This document shows, piece after piece, positions 26,549 through 34,073 of a stretch of 44,963 nt of DNA; the first letter of the stretch is position 1; each line of letters opens with the position of its first letter. The translations under genes were made by a program, and so were the position numbers. The notes beneath the pieces are model-generated. The model was given only the letters and a program-made list of their open reading frames with translations. It searched no databases and was not told the DNA's origin. This stretch comes from an uncultured Clostridia bacterium. Its GTDB lineage: Bacteria; Bacillota; Clostridia; UBA1381. The DNA lies in NCBI GenBank assembly GCA_934486495.1, contig CAKSPW010000010.1:1-44963 (forward strand). Reading direction: 5' to 3'.

Positions 26549-28225
26549 ATGAAAATTTACAAGGGAATTGCCGGAGCGCCCGGGATTGTTTCCGGTAAGA
26601 TTTTATATTACGAAAAGAAAAACGTCAATTCCGCCGAAAAGCGTGGGATAGATGAAGCGGTTGCCGCAGCGTCGGCAAGAATAGACAAGCTGATGGAAAA
26701 GGCTAAAAAGGAATTCGGTGACGACAAGGCGAAGATTTTCTCGGCATATAAAATGCTGCTTGAAGATCCCATGCTCACCGAACCGATTAAAGCCGAGATA
26801 GAAGCCGGCAAAGAACCGGTTGCGGCAATAACGGATATATCGGAGTCGATGGCGTCGATACTTGCATCTAAAGGGAATGAATATATGAAGCAGCGTGCGG
26901 ACGATATAAGATATATCGGCAAAATACTTTCAGACGCTGTTTTGGGGATTGAAAACGAGTTTTCTTTTCCGGATGACGATGAAAAGTATATAATCGCAGC
27001 TCATGAGCTTACGCCGGTTGACACAATGCTTTTTGACAGAAACAGACTTGCCGGGTTTGTTACGGAAAAGGGCGGCGCAACGTCACATACGGTTATACTC
27101 GCAAAATCAATCGGAATACCGGCGGTTGTCGGTGCGGACGGTATAAAGGAGGCGGACGGCTGCGAGGCATATCTTGACGGATACGGCGGTACTCTTGCCG
27201 TTGATGCAGACGGCGATGACAGGAAAAAGTATGAAGAGCTTTTAAAAAGTGAGAGAGAGCTTGAGAAAAAGCTTGAGGATATAAAGCAGTCAGATGCATA
27301 TACAGCTTGCGGAGAGAGAATAAAGGTTGCGGTGAATATAGGAAAACCGTCGGATTTAAAGGACGCAGACGGGGAGCGTTTTGACGGTGTGGGGCTTTTC
27401 AGAAGTGAATTTCTGTATTCATCAAGCGACAAAAAGCCGTCGGAGGACGAGCAGAAGAACGCATATAAAAATGTATTGGACAGCGTTTATCCGGGAACAG
27501 TAACGATCAGAACTATTGACGTGGGCGGAGATAAGAAAATAGATTATCTCGGAATGAAGGATGAAGAAAATCCGTTTCTCGGAATGAGAGGTATAAGACT
27601 TTGTCTTGAAAATACCGACATCTTTTCCGAACAGCTTGCGGCAATAATCGAGGCGGGAGCAGGAAAAAGCGTTAAGATAATGCTTCCGATGATTTGCTCG
27701 GTAAGCGAGATAGACAAAACGAGAGAGCTTATAAATACGGTTAGGGAAAAGCTGATAAAAAGCGGACGTGAGGTTTGCGAAAATGTGATGCTCGGAATTA
27801 TGATTGAGACTCCGGCAAGTGCGGTAACGGCTGATGTGTTTGCAAAAAAATGCGATTTCTTCAGCATAGGAACAAACGATCTTGTTCAGTACATTACGGC
27901 GGCGGACAGAGGAAACGAGCAGGTTGAAAACGTTTACAATCCGTATCATCCGGCTGTTATAAGACTTCTAAATCATGTTATTAAATCAGGCAATGACGCA
28001 GGCATTGAGGTCAGTGTATGCGGAGATTTGGCGGCGAACACCGATTTTACGGAGGTGTTGATCGGAATGGGATTGAGAAAGCTGAGCGTTCCCATACCGA
28101 TGGTAAGCAGAATAAAGCATAAAATAAGCACTATTGATATAAAGGCGGCAGAGCAAACAGCTAAAAAAGCACTTGCTGCCGAGAATGAAAATCAGGTAAA
28201 GAGAATACTTAGAAAGGAGGACTGA
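26549..28225 (+). CDS. ptsI: PTS enzyme I (phosphoenolpyruvate-protein phosphotransferase)
   Basis: 558 residues. The N-terminal HPr-binding and phosphohistidine domain has GGATSHTVILAK with active-site His180. The C-terminal PEP-binding TIM barrel has GVGLFRSEFLY, GTNDLVQY and a C-terminal EVSVCGDLAA segment holding the general-acid Cys. Slightly shorter than the usual ~570 residues but complete. It transfers phosphate from PEP to HPr. AGAAAGGAC lies about 15 bases before ATG 26549, a long spacing; no better in-frame start is present. The next gene begins 5 bases after the stop. Confidence 0.95.
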   Translation: MKIYKGIAGAPGIVSGKILYYEKKNVNSAEKRGIDEAVAAASARIDKLMEKAKKEFGDDKAKIFSAYKMLLEDPMLTEPIKAEIEAGKEPVAAITDISESMASILASKGNEYMKQRADDIRYIGKILSDAVLGIENEFSFPDDDEKYIIAAHELTPVDTMLFDRNRLAGFVTEKGGATSHTVILAKSIGIPAVVGADGIKEADGCEAYLDGYGGTLAVDADGDDRKKYEELLKSERELEKKLEDIKQSDAYTACGERIKVAVNIGKPSDLKDADGERFDGVGLFRSEFLYSSSDKKPSEDEQKNAYKNVLDSVYPGTVTIRTIDVGGDKKIDYLGMKDEENPFLGMRGIRLCLENTDIFSEQLAAIIEAGAGKSVKIMLPMICSVSEIDKTRELINTVREKLIKSGREVCENVMLGIMIETPASAVTADVFAKKCDFFSIGTNDLVQYITAADRGNEQVENVYNPYHPAVIRLLNHVIKSGNDAGIEVSVCGDLAANTDFTEVLIGMGLRKLSVPIPMVSRIKHKISTIDIKAAEQTAKKALAAENENQVKRILRKED

Positions 28226-28229
28226 AACA

Positions 28230-28682
28230 ATGAATGTTGCGGAGGTTTTATCGAAAGACCGTATTTTGCTCGGACTTTCGGCAAAAACGAGGGATGAGGC
28301 TATTTCAAAAATGGTTGACACCCTTTATGACGGCGGAGTATTAACCGATAAGAAAGCCTTTACGGACGATGTGCTTGCACGTGAGAGCGTTTGCGCAACG
28401 GGTATAGGAAACGGCATTGCGATACCGCACGGCAAGTCGGCAAACGTAAAGGAAACGGCGGTTATAGTTGCAAGACTCGAAGACGCTGTCGAGTGGGAAA
28501 GTGTTGACGATGAGCCCGTTAAATTCGTTGTACTGCTTGCGGTAAACGAAAATGACAAGGGAAGCTCACACGTAAGACTTCTTTCGCAAATGGCAAGAAA
28601 GCTTGCCTCGGCCGAAACGTGCAGAAGACTTCTCGATGCGAAGGACGCACAAGAGGTTGTAAGCATTTTTTCAGAAGAATAA
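28230..28682 (+). CDS. PTS fructose-type EIIA component
   Basis: 150 residues, ATG behind GAAAGGAGG. It is a single EIIA domain of the fructose/mannitol class. IGNGIAIPHGKS holds the phosphorylated His67, and an earlier RDEAISKMVDTL helix is typical of PF00359-like proteins. It takes phosphate from HPr and gives it to EIIB. Separate EIIA, EIIB and EIIC genes, rather than a fused FruA, are seen here. Confidence 0.92.
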   Translation: MNVAEVLSKDRILLGLSAKTRDEAISKMVDTLYDGGVLTDKKAFTDDVLARESVCATGIGNGIAIPHGKSANVKETAVIVARLEDAVEWESVDDEPVKFVVLLAVNENDKGSSHVRLLSQMARKLASAETCRRLLDAKDAQEVVSIFSEE

Positions 28683-28701
28683 TTAAAAAGGAGAGAGAGA
28701 G

Positions 28702-29013
28702 ATGAAGATTGTAGGAATTGCAGCTTGTACATCGGGTATAGCACATACGTATATCGCAAAAGAGAAGCTTGTCACCGCAGCAAAAGAGCTCGGTCATGAA
28801 GTTCATATCGAAACGCAGGGGACTATCGGTACTGAAGATGAGCTTACGGCGGCTGATATCAGCGCAGCTGATGTTGTTATAATTGCTGCCGATATAAAAG
28901 TTGGCGGAAAAGAGCGCTTTAAGGGTAAGAGAATTGTTGAGGTTCCGACCCATATTGCGATAAAATCACCAAAAGCACTTATTAATAAGATAAAAGATGA
29001 ATTGGGTCTGTAA
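28702..29013 (+). CDS. PTS fructose-type EIIB component
   Basis: 103 residues, ATG behind AAAAGGAGAGAG. Active-site Cys9 sits in ACTSGIAHTYIAKE. The family usually reads CPTGIAHT, so the proline after the Cys is Thr here. HIETQG and the AADIKVGGKERF segment match EIIB-fru domains. It phosphorylates the sugar as it passes through EIIC. Confidence 0.92.
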   Translation: MKIVGIAACTSGIAHTYIAKEKLVTAAKELGHEVHIETQGTIGTEDELTAADISAADVVIIAADIKVGGKERFKGKRIVEVPTHIAIKSPKALINKIKDELGL

Positions 29014-29039
29014 TATAAGCCCGGAATGGAGGAAATAAA

Positions 29040-30122
29040 ATGTTTAAAAAGCTACAATTAAAAAAACACGCGCTTACAGGTATATCATTTATGTTGCCAT
29101 TGGTAGTTGCATCAGGTCTTTTAATTGCAATTGGTAACATTTTCGGAGGAAATCCGAGTACAATTTCCGATTTTAAAGAAGGTTATACAATCTGGCAGGC
29201 AGCCGTTACACTCGGTGTTTACGGTATGGGTCTTTTGCCGGGAGTTATGGGTGCGGCGATCGCCTACTCAATAGCTGACAGACCGGGTATTGCACCGGGT
29301 TTGTTAATGGGTATGATAGCTCAGAATATGGGCGCAGGATTTTTGGGCGGTATGCTCGGCGGTTATCTTGCCGGCTTCTTTGTAGAATTTCTCAAGAATC
29401 ATCTTAAGGTTCCGAAGTGGGCTCAGGGCCTCATGCCGATGATGATTATTCCGCTCATTTCATCTGTTGTTATCGGACTTATAATGTTCTTTGTAGTAGG
29501 CAGACCTATCGCATGGGCATCAGAGTCGCTTACAGAGTTCCTTAAAGGAATGCAGACAGGCTCAAGAGGTGTGTTCGGCGCAATTATGGGCGCTATGGCA
29601 GCATTCGATTTCGGTGGTCCGGTAAACAAGGTTGCTTCGCTTTTTGCGGACGGTCTTTTGATGGACGGTGTGTACGGTCCGGAGGCTGTTAAAATCTGTG
29701 CATCAATGATTCCTCCGTTCGGCGTAACTCTTTCATGGCTCATCAGAAGAAAGAGATATACAAAGAGCGAAACCGATAATATCAAAATTGCTTTCCCGAT
29801 GGGTATATGCATGATTACAGAGGGTGTTATTCCGATTGCGGCAGTTGACCCGATAAGAGTAATTGCATCATGCTCGATAGGTGCTGCTGTGGGCGGTGCT
29901 TTGATAATGATTCTCAACGTTGGCTCAATGGTTCCTTCAGGCGGTATGTTCATTGTTCCGGCAATGATTAATCCTTGGGGCTTCATGCTTGCACTGACTG
30001 TTGGTACGGTAGTAACTGCACTTCTTTTGACTGTTCTTAAGAAGGACGCAAAGGAAGAGGATGCGGTAGTGCTTGACGAAGAGGAAGAAGAAGCGGATTT
30101 ATCGGCAATAAAATTCAACTGA
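29040..30122 (+). CDS. PTS fructose-type EIIC membrane permease
   Basis: 360 residues, ATG behind GGAGG. Roughly nine to ten hydrophobic segments, with TGISFMLPLVVASGLLIAIG near the N-terminus, AAFDFGGPVNKVA and an ITEGVIPIA motif typical of the fructose EIIC family. The C-terminal tail is strongly acidic (VVLDEEEEEADLS). Codon use looks more biased than in neighbouring genes, hinting at high expression. The sugar is fructose-like by family, but family membership also covers fructose-like ketoses and other hexoses. Confidence 0.93.
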   Translation: MFKKLQLKKHALTGISFMLPLVVASGLLIAIGNIFGGNPSTISDFKEGYTIWQAAVTLGVYGMGLLPGVMGAAIAYSIADRPGIAPGLLMGMIAQNMGAGFLGGMLGGYLAGFFVEFLKNHLKVPKWAQGLMPMMIIPLISSVVIGLIMFFVVGRPIAWASESLTEFLKGMQTGSRGVFGAIMGAMAAFDFGGPVNKVASLFADGLLMDGVYGPEAVKICASMIPPFGVTLSWLIRRKRYTKSETDNIKIAFPMGICMITEGVIPIAAVDPIRVIASCSIGAAVGGALIMILNVGSMVPSGGMFIVPAMINPWGFMLALTVGTVVTALLLTVLKKDAKEEDAVVLDEEEEEADLSAIKFN

Positions 30123-30152
30123 TAACAATCATCTTGAAAGGACTGATGCAAA

Positions 30153-31016
30153 ATGTATACATCAATGAAAAAAATGCTTGATGATGCAAACAGAAACAAC
30201 TATGCTGTCATGGCAATAAACTGCTTCAATATCGAAACGGTGCGCACCGTGATAACGGCTGCGGAAGAAGAGGACGCTCCGATAATAATTAACATTTTTC
30301 AGGACCATCTTCTGACTCATTGCGACAGCGAGCTTATTACTCCGGTTGTGAAAATCCTTGCGGAGCGTGCAAAGGTTTGTGTTGCACTTAACTATGACCA
30401 CGGAAGCGAAGAAAAATATCTATTAAAGGCATTGGATGACGGATTTTCTTCAGTCATGGCGGATATGTCAAGATTTAATCTTGAGGAGAATATAAGACGC
30501 ACAAAGGTCGTTGCCGACTATGCTCACGAAAAAGGCGCAAGCATAGAGGGTGAAATAGGATGTCTCGGCGCAAGCGAGGGCGGCAAGTTTACTCAGGATA
30601 AGATGTATACAGATCCCGAGCAGGCAAAGCAGTTCTATGAGCAAACGGGAATTGATGCACTGGCGGTATCAATAGGAACATCGCACGGAAACTATCCCGA
30701 GGGAATGGTTCCGAAGTTTGACATTGAAAGATTGAAAAAGATAAAGAGTCTTACCGGCGCACCGCTTGTGCTTCACGGCGGCTCAGGCTCCGGTGAGGAA
30801 AACATTATAAACTCCGTCAAAGGCGGAATCAACAAAATAAATGTCGGCTGCGATTTCATGAACGCAAATCGTGACGCGGTTGCAAAGCTTCTTAAGGAAG
30901 ACCCCGATATTAACTATTTTGATTTGATTCACAAGACGGAGGAGCTTAGCAAGGCTACGGTTAAGTATTATATTGAGCTTTCGGGTTCAAAGGGTAAAAA
31001 TAAAAATTTAAGATAA
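30153..31016 (+). CDS. Class II ketose-(bis)phosphate aldolase, first copy
   Basis: 287 residues. Class II aldolase residues are all present: catalytic Asp82 and Zn-ligand His83 in NYDHGS, E133/E135 in EGEIGCLG, His179 in GTSHGNYP, His209 in LHGGSGSG, and KINVGCD. The residue before the YDHG motif is Asn, where most relatives have His (HLDHG), and the substrate-facing N-terminal loop INCFNIE also differs from the second copy. It should cleave a ketose phosphate to DHAP plus an aldehyde. It follows EIIC by 30 bases and precedes a clearly different aldolase, so the pair is unlikely to be a recent duplication. Confidence 0.88.
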   Translation: MYTSMKKMLDDANRNNYAVMAINCFNIETVRTVITAAEEEDAPIIINIFQDHLLTHCDSELITPVVKILAERAKVCVALNYDHGSEEKYLLKALDDGFSSVMADMSRFNLEENIRRTKVVADYAHEKGASIEGEIGCLGASEGGKFTQDKMYTDPEQAKQFYEQTGIDALAVSIGTSHGNYPEGMVPKFDIERLKKIKSLTGAPLVLHGGSGSGEENIINSVKGGINKINVGCDFMNANRDAVAKLLKEDPDINYFDLIHKTEELSKATVKYYIELSGSKGKNKNLR

Positions 31017-31034
31017 ATAAGGAGTGTATTTACT

Positions 31035-31901
31035 ATGTTAATCAATATGAAAGAAATGCTTGAGGTTGCAGACAAAAACGGATTTGCCGTACCGGCTTTT
31101 AATATCGGCAGCGAGGCAATTTTAAAGGGTGTTGTTGAAAAGGCAAATGAAAAGAACGCACCGGTTATACTTGCAATTCATCCGACAGAGCTTGAGTTCC
31201 TTGGTGACAGCTTTATTAAAACCTGCATTGAAGAAGCTTACAAATCACCTGTTCCTATGGTAATTCATCTTGATCACGGCGGCAAGTTTGAGGAAATTCT
31301 CCGTGCTATCCGCTGCGGCTTTACATCGGTTATGATAGACGCATCTCATATGTCATATGAGGATAACATTGCAATTACAAAGAAGGTTGTTGAGGTTGCT
31401 CATCCGTCAAACGTATCGGTTGAAGCAGAACTCGGTACAATCGGTACAACAGGCGAGTCATATGAGGGCGGTGCTGATGATATTATCTACACAGACCCCA
31501 AGCAGGCTGACGATTTTATAAAGAGAACAGGTATCGACTCACTTGCTGTTGCAATCGGAACGGCTCACGGAATTTATCCTAAGAACATGAAGCCTGAGCT
31601 TAAGCTTGACCTTCTCAAGACAATTCGTGATACCGTTGATGTTCCGCTCGTACTTCACGGCGGTTCAAGCAACCCTGATAAGGAAATTGCTGAGTCGGTT
31701 AAAATCGGTATTTCAAAGATTAATATTTCAAGCGACATCAAGTTTGCGTTTTATAAAAAATGCCGTGAGGTTCTTAATGATAATCCCGGCTGGATTGAAC
31801 CGAACGCAATTTATCCGCCTTGCATAGAAGCAATGAAAGAGGTTGTTGAGTTCAAGATGAACTTGTTCAACGATATTGACAAGGCTAAGCTTTACAAATA
31901 A
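31035..31901 (+). CDS. Class II ketose-bisphosphate aldolase, second copy
   Basis: 288 residues, ATG behind AAGGAG. Catalytic Asp80 and His81 in HLDHGGKF, VEAELGTIGTTGE, His in GTAHGIYP and LHGGSS complete the zinc site; KINISSD positions the phosphate. The C-terminus (YPPCIEAMKEVVEFKMNLF) is of the GatY/KbaY/fructose-bisphosphate aldolase type. It is last in the operon, followed by a strong terminator. Fructose- or tagatose-1,6-bisphosphate are the usual substrates, but both need a kinase that is not encoded here. Confidence 0.9.
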   Translation: MLINMKEMLEVADKNGFAVPAFNIGSEAILKGVVEKANEKNAPVILAIHPTELEFLGDSFIKTCIEEAYKSPVPMVIHLDHGGKFEEILRAIRCGFTSVMIDASHMSYEDNIAITKKVVEVAHPSNVSVEAELGTIGTTGESYEGGADDIIYTDPKQADDFIKRTGIDSLAVAIGTAHGIYPKNMKPELKLDLLKTIRDTVDVPLVLHGGSSNPDKEIAESVKIGISKINISSDIKFAFYKKCREVLNDNPGWIEPNAIYPPCIEAMKEVVEFKMNLFNDIDKAKLYK

Positions 31902-31923
31902 TTCCATATAAATAAACACAATT

Positions 31924-31963
31924 CACGAAAAACGGGGTGCGACCGGGCATCCCGTTTTTTGTG
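31924..31963 (+). terminator. Intrinsic terminator of the PTS-aldolase operon
   Basis: A 17-bp stem (CACGAAAAACGGGGTGC / GCATCCCGTTTTTTGTG, with two G-T wobbles) around GACCGG, with T6 in its 3' arm, 22 bases after the second aldolase. Confidence 0.9.
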
Positions 31964-32012
31964 TAAATAAATTTATTTTTCTGCATATACTAATTTATTG
32001 AAGGGAGAGATA

Positions 32013-32150
32013 TTGTATATAAAAAAAACAGCCGTTTGTCAGAGCATGATTTTTACCTGCGCTGACATTATGCGGCGGAATGGAGATTTTTATGAAGAAA
32101 TATTTTTTAAGAGCAAACACATCGTCGGGCTGTATAAGCTTTGCCGATGA
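32013..32150 (+). CDS. Possible 45-residue small ORF overlapping the ATPase start
   Basis: TTG at 32013 lies five bases after AAGGGAG, a better ribosome binding site than that of the ATPase gene. It encodes 45 residues beginning MYIKKTAVCQSMIF, with two Cys and basic C-terminal residues, and ends at TGA 32148-32150 inside the ATPase gene in another frame. I recognise no family. It could be a coupling leader peptide or chance. Confidence 0.25.
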   Translation: MYIKKTAVCQSMIFTCADIMRRNGDFYEEIFFKSKHIVGLYKLCR

Positions 32151-33138
32151 AAACCTGCACGATATGACGGTTGTTGCCGTCAAAGGAAAATCAAAGTACG
32201 CAAAAACGGAATTTTTAAAAAGGGTATCGTCGGTGCTTGAGAAAAGCGGAGTGGAATGTGAATGGGTTATGTCGCCGTTTGACATAAAAATGCTTGATGC
32301 GATAATTTTGCACAGCGGTAATATGGCTTTTGTTGACGGCGATATAACGGCAAGCTGTAATCGGCAAGGTAAAACGGCGGATGCGACAGCGGATATTGAC
32401 TGCGCAATAGGGGAGAGTGATAACGCTTTAGAGCTTTTTAAAAAACAGGATGAGGCACTTGATATGCTTTACGGTGCATACAGAGAGGCAAAGAGTATTC
32501 ATGACGAGTGGGAAAGCGTGTATATATCGGAAACCGATTATGACAGACTCGGCGCATATACGTCCGATTTGGCGGAAAAGCTTATAAATTCACATGGAGG
32601 CGGAGGAAAAACCGTAAAACGATTTTTCGGCGCATCAACACCCGACGGGTCGGTAAACTATATAAACGAGCTTACCGGAAATTTAAAAAAACGATATTTT
32701 ATAAAGGGCAGACCCGGTACGGGAAAATCCACGTTTTTAAAACACCTTGCAAACAAGGCAAAGTGTGCGGGACTTGATACGGAGATATACTATTGCAGTT
32801 TTGATAAGGACAGTCTTGACATGGTGGTTGTGCCGGAGCTTGGCTTTTGCGTGTTTGACTCTACCGCACCGCATGAGCTTTTCCCGGAAAGGGAGTGTGA
32901 CGAGATTGTTGATTTTTACACGGAAAGCGGACTTTTCGGCGTTGATGAAAAATACAGCGACAAATTAAACGACATAAAAAACAGATACAATTTTAAAACG
33001 GCTCAGGGGAGAGCATATTTGCGCCTTGCGAACATATTCGGTGAAGAAGCGGAATACGATTATTCAAAAAATATTGATTATGAGTACTTATATTCTCTTG
33101 CGGAGAGGACTGCAAGAGAGGCGTTAAAAAAGCTTTAA
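32092..33138 (+). CDS. P-loop ATPase with degenerate N-terminal and intact C-terminal nucleotide-binding site
   Basis: 348 residues from ATG 32092 (TGGAGA upstream); ATG 32080 overlaps that site. It resembles a clostridial ATPase family with two tandem P-loop halves. The second half has a perfect Walker A, KGRPGTGKSTFLKHLA (about residues 203-218), followed by VVVPELGFCVFDSTAPHE. The first half keeps the fold outline (MTVVAVKGKSKYAKTEFLKRV) but its loop reads GKSKYAKTE, lacking the GxxGxGK pattern, so it probably no longer binds nucleotide. The cellular role is unknown to me. It is a monocistronic gene between two operons, followed by a stem-rich region. Confidence 0.7.
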   Translation: MKKYFLRANTSSGCISFADENLHDMTVVAVKGKSKYAKTEFLKRVSSVLEKSGVECEWVMSPFDIKMLDAIILHSGNMAFVDGDITASCNRQGKTADATADIDCAIGESDNALELFKKQDEALDMLYGAYREAKSIHDEWESVYISETDYDRLGAYTSDLAEKLINSHGGGGKTVKRFFGASTPDGSVNYINELTGNLKKRYFIKGRPGTGKSTFLKHLANKAKCAGLDTEIYYCSFDKDSLDMVVVPELGFCVFDSTAPHELFPERECDEIVDFYTESGLFGVDEKYSDKLNDIKNRYNFKTAQGRAYLRLANIFGEEAEYDYSKNIDYEYLYSLAERTAREALKKL

Positions 33139-33183
33139 TGATAAAAAACTCCGGAGCGCAAGAAAAGAAACAAAAAACATATT

Positions 33184-33334
33184 GCAGGTATTACAAATAC
33201 TGTAGGATTATGCGGAAAAAAACTCGATTTTTTCTTTTATTGCTATCAACAAACTTCTTCTCTCGGCGTATAAACATACGCCTTTAGGCAACCCAAAACT
33301 AAAGTTTTGGCTCAGCTTGTTGATTCCGAAGTTT
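33184..33334. other. Stem-rich intergenic element, candidate structured RNA
   Basis: Within 150 bases there are: a GTATT-ACA-AATAC hairpin (33188-33200); a G-A6/T6-C hairpin (33215-33234); and a three-way-junction-like unit. The unit has an outer ATCAACAA/TTGTTGAT stem (33245-33252 with 33317-33324), GGCGTAT-AAAC-ATACGCC (33265-33282) and CCAAAAC/GTTTTGG with loop TAAA (33293-33310). AAACTTC (33251-33257) can alternatively pair with GAAGTTT (33328-33334). Strand is undetermined. No ORF of note covers it. Confidence 0.4.
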
Positions 33335-33358
33335 TTCCTATCCCCACAAAAAAATTAA

Positions 33359-33394
33359 GGCTGTTTAAAAAGTCAATTGACTTTTTAAACAGCC
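33359..33394. terminator. Terminator, 36-bp inverted repeat, copy 2
   Basis: GGCTGTTTAAAAAGTC / GACTTTTTAAACAGCC with loop AATT. The minus-strand exit is TTAATTTTTTT, so it terminates the response-regulator operon. The plus-strand exit lacks a T-tract. It lies 10 bases after the response-regulator stop at the convergent junction with the ATPase gene. Confidence 0.88.
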
Positions 33395-33404
33395 ACGCTC
33401 CTTA

Positions 33405-34073
33405 TTATATATTCATTCTGTAACCGACGCCCCAAACCGTCTGTATGCCGTTATTTGCACCGAGCTTTTCACGGATACGCTGAATATGAACGGTAACGGT
33501 TGAAATATCACCCACCGCTTCAAAGCCCCATATTCTGTCAAACAGCATTTCTTTTGAAATTGTCTTTCCCCTGTTTTTAACAAGGTATAAAAGGAGATCA
33601 TATTCTTTTGCGGTAAACATCACCTCTTTTTCCGACACAAAAACACGCCTTGCATTTGTATCAATGGTGATGCCGTTAAATACAATATGTTCCTCTTGCC
33701 CCGACAGCTTTTTATAGCGTGAAATATGCGCCTTGACACGTGCTACAAGCTCATTCGGAGAAAACGGTTTTGTCATATAGTCGTCCGCACCGAGTCCGAG
33801 ACCTTTTATTTTATGTATATCTTCGCTTTTTGCACTTAAAAATATAACGGGAGTATCCTTTTTCTTTCGCAGTTCCGCACATACCTCAAACCCGTCAATG
33901 CCGGGGAGCATTATGTCGATTATGATAAGAGAATAGTCACCGGCAAGCGCCGCCTCAAGCCCCTTTGTTCCTCGCTGCTCGATATCGCAGGAAAATCCCG
34001 AAAGCTCCAGATAATCCTTCTCAAGCTGACCTATGGCGGTATCGTCCTCAATAATCAAAATTTTGTCACTCAT
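33405..34073 (-). CDS. OmpR/PhoB-family response regulator
   Basis: 222 residues. The receiver domain has acidic pair D10/D11, phospho-acceptor D53 (IIIDIMLPG), S80 (FLSAK) and K102 (TKPF). The C-terminal winged helix (about 125-222) includes FTAKEYDLLLYLVKN and VTVHIQRIREKLG. It shares one base with the histidine kinase stop and is transcribed after it. It is expected to control the ABC exporter cluster upstream on the same strand. Confidence 0.95.
   Translation of the reverse strand: MSDKILIIEDDTAIGQLEKDYLELSGFSCDIEQRGTKGLEAALAGDYSLIIIDIMLPGIDGFEVCAELRKKKDTPVIFLSAKSEDIHKIKGLGLGADDYMTKPFSPNELVARVKAHISRYKKLSGQEEHIVFNGITIDTNARRVFVSEKEVMFTAKEYDLLLYLVKNRGKTISKEMLFDRIWGFEAVGDISTVTVHIQRIREKLGANNGIQTVWGVGYRMNI

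Noticed and set aside
27001..27432. 143-codon minus-strand frame inside the enzyme I gene
   Set aside because: Enzyme I has all family motifs across this stretch; the antisense translation is Ser/Pro-rich without a start signal.
29423..30199. 258-codon minus-strand open frame
   Set aside because: Antisense shadow of the EIIC gene; its Ser/Pro/Thr/Ile-rich translation follows from the codon bias of the true gene.
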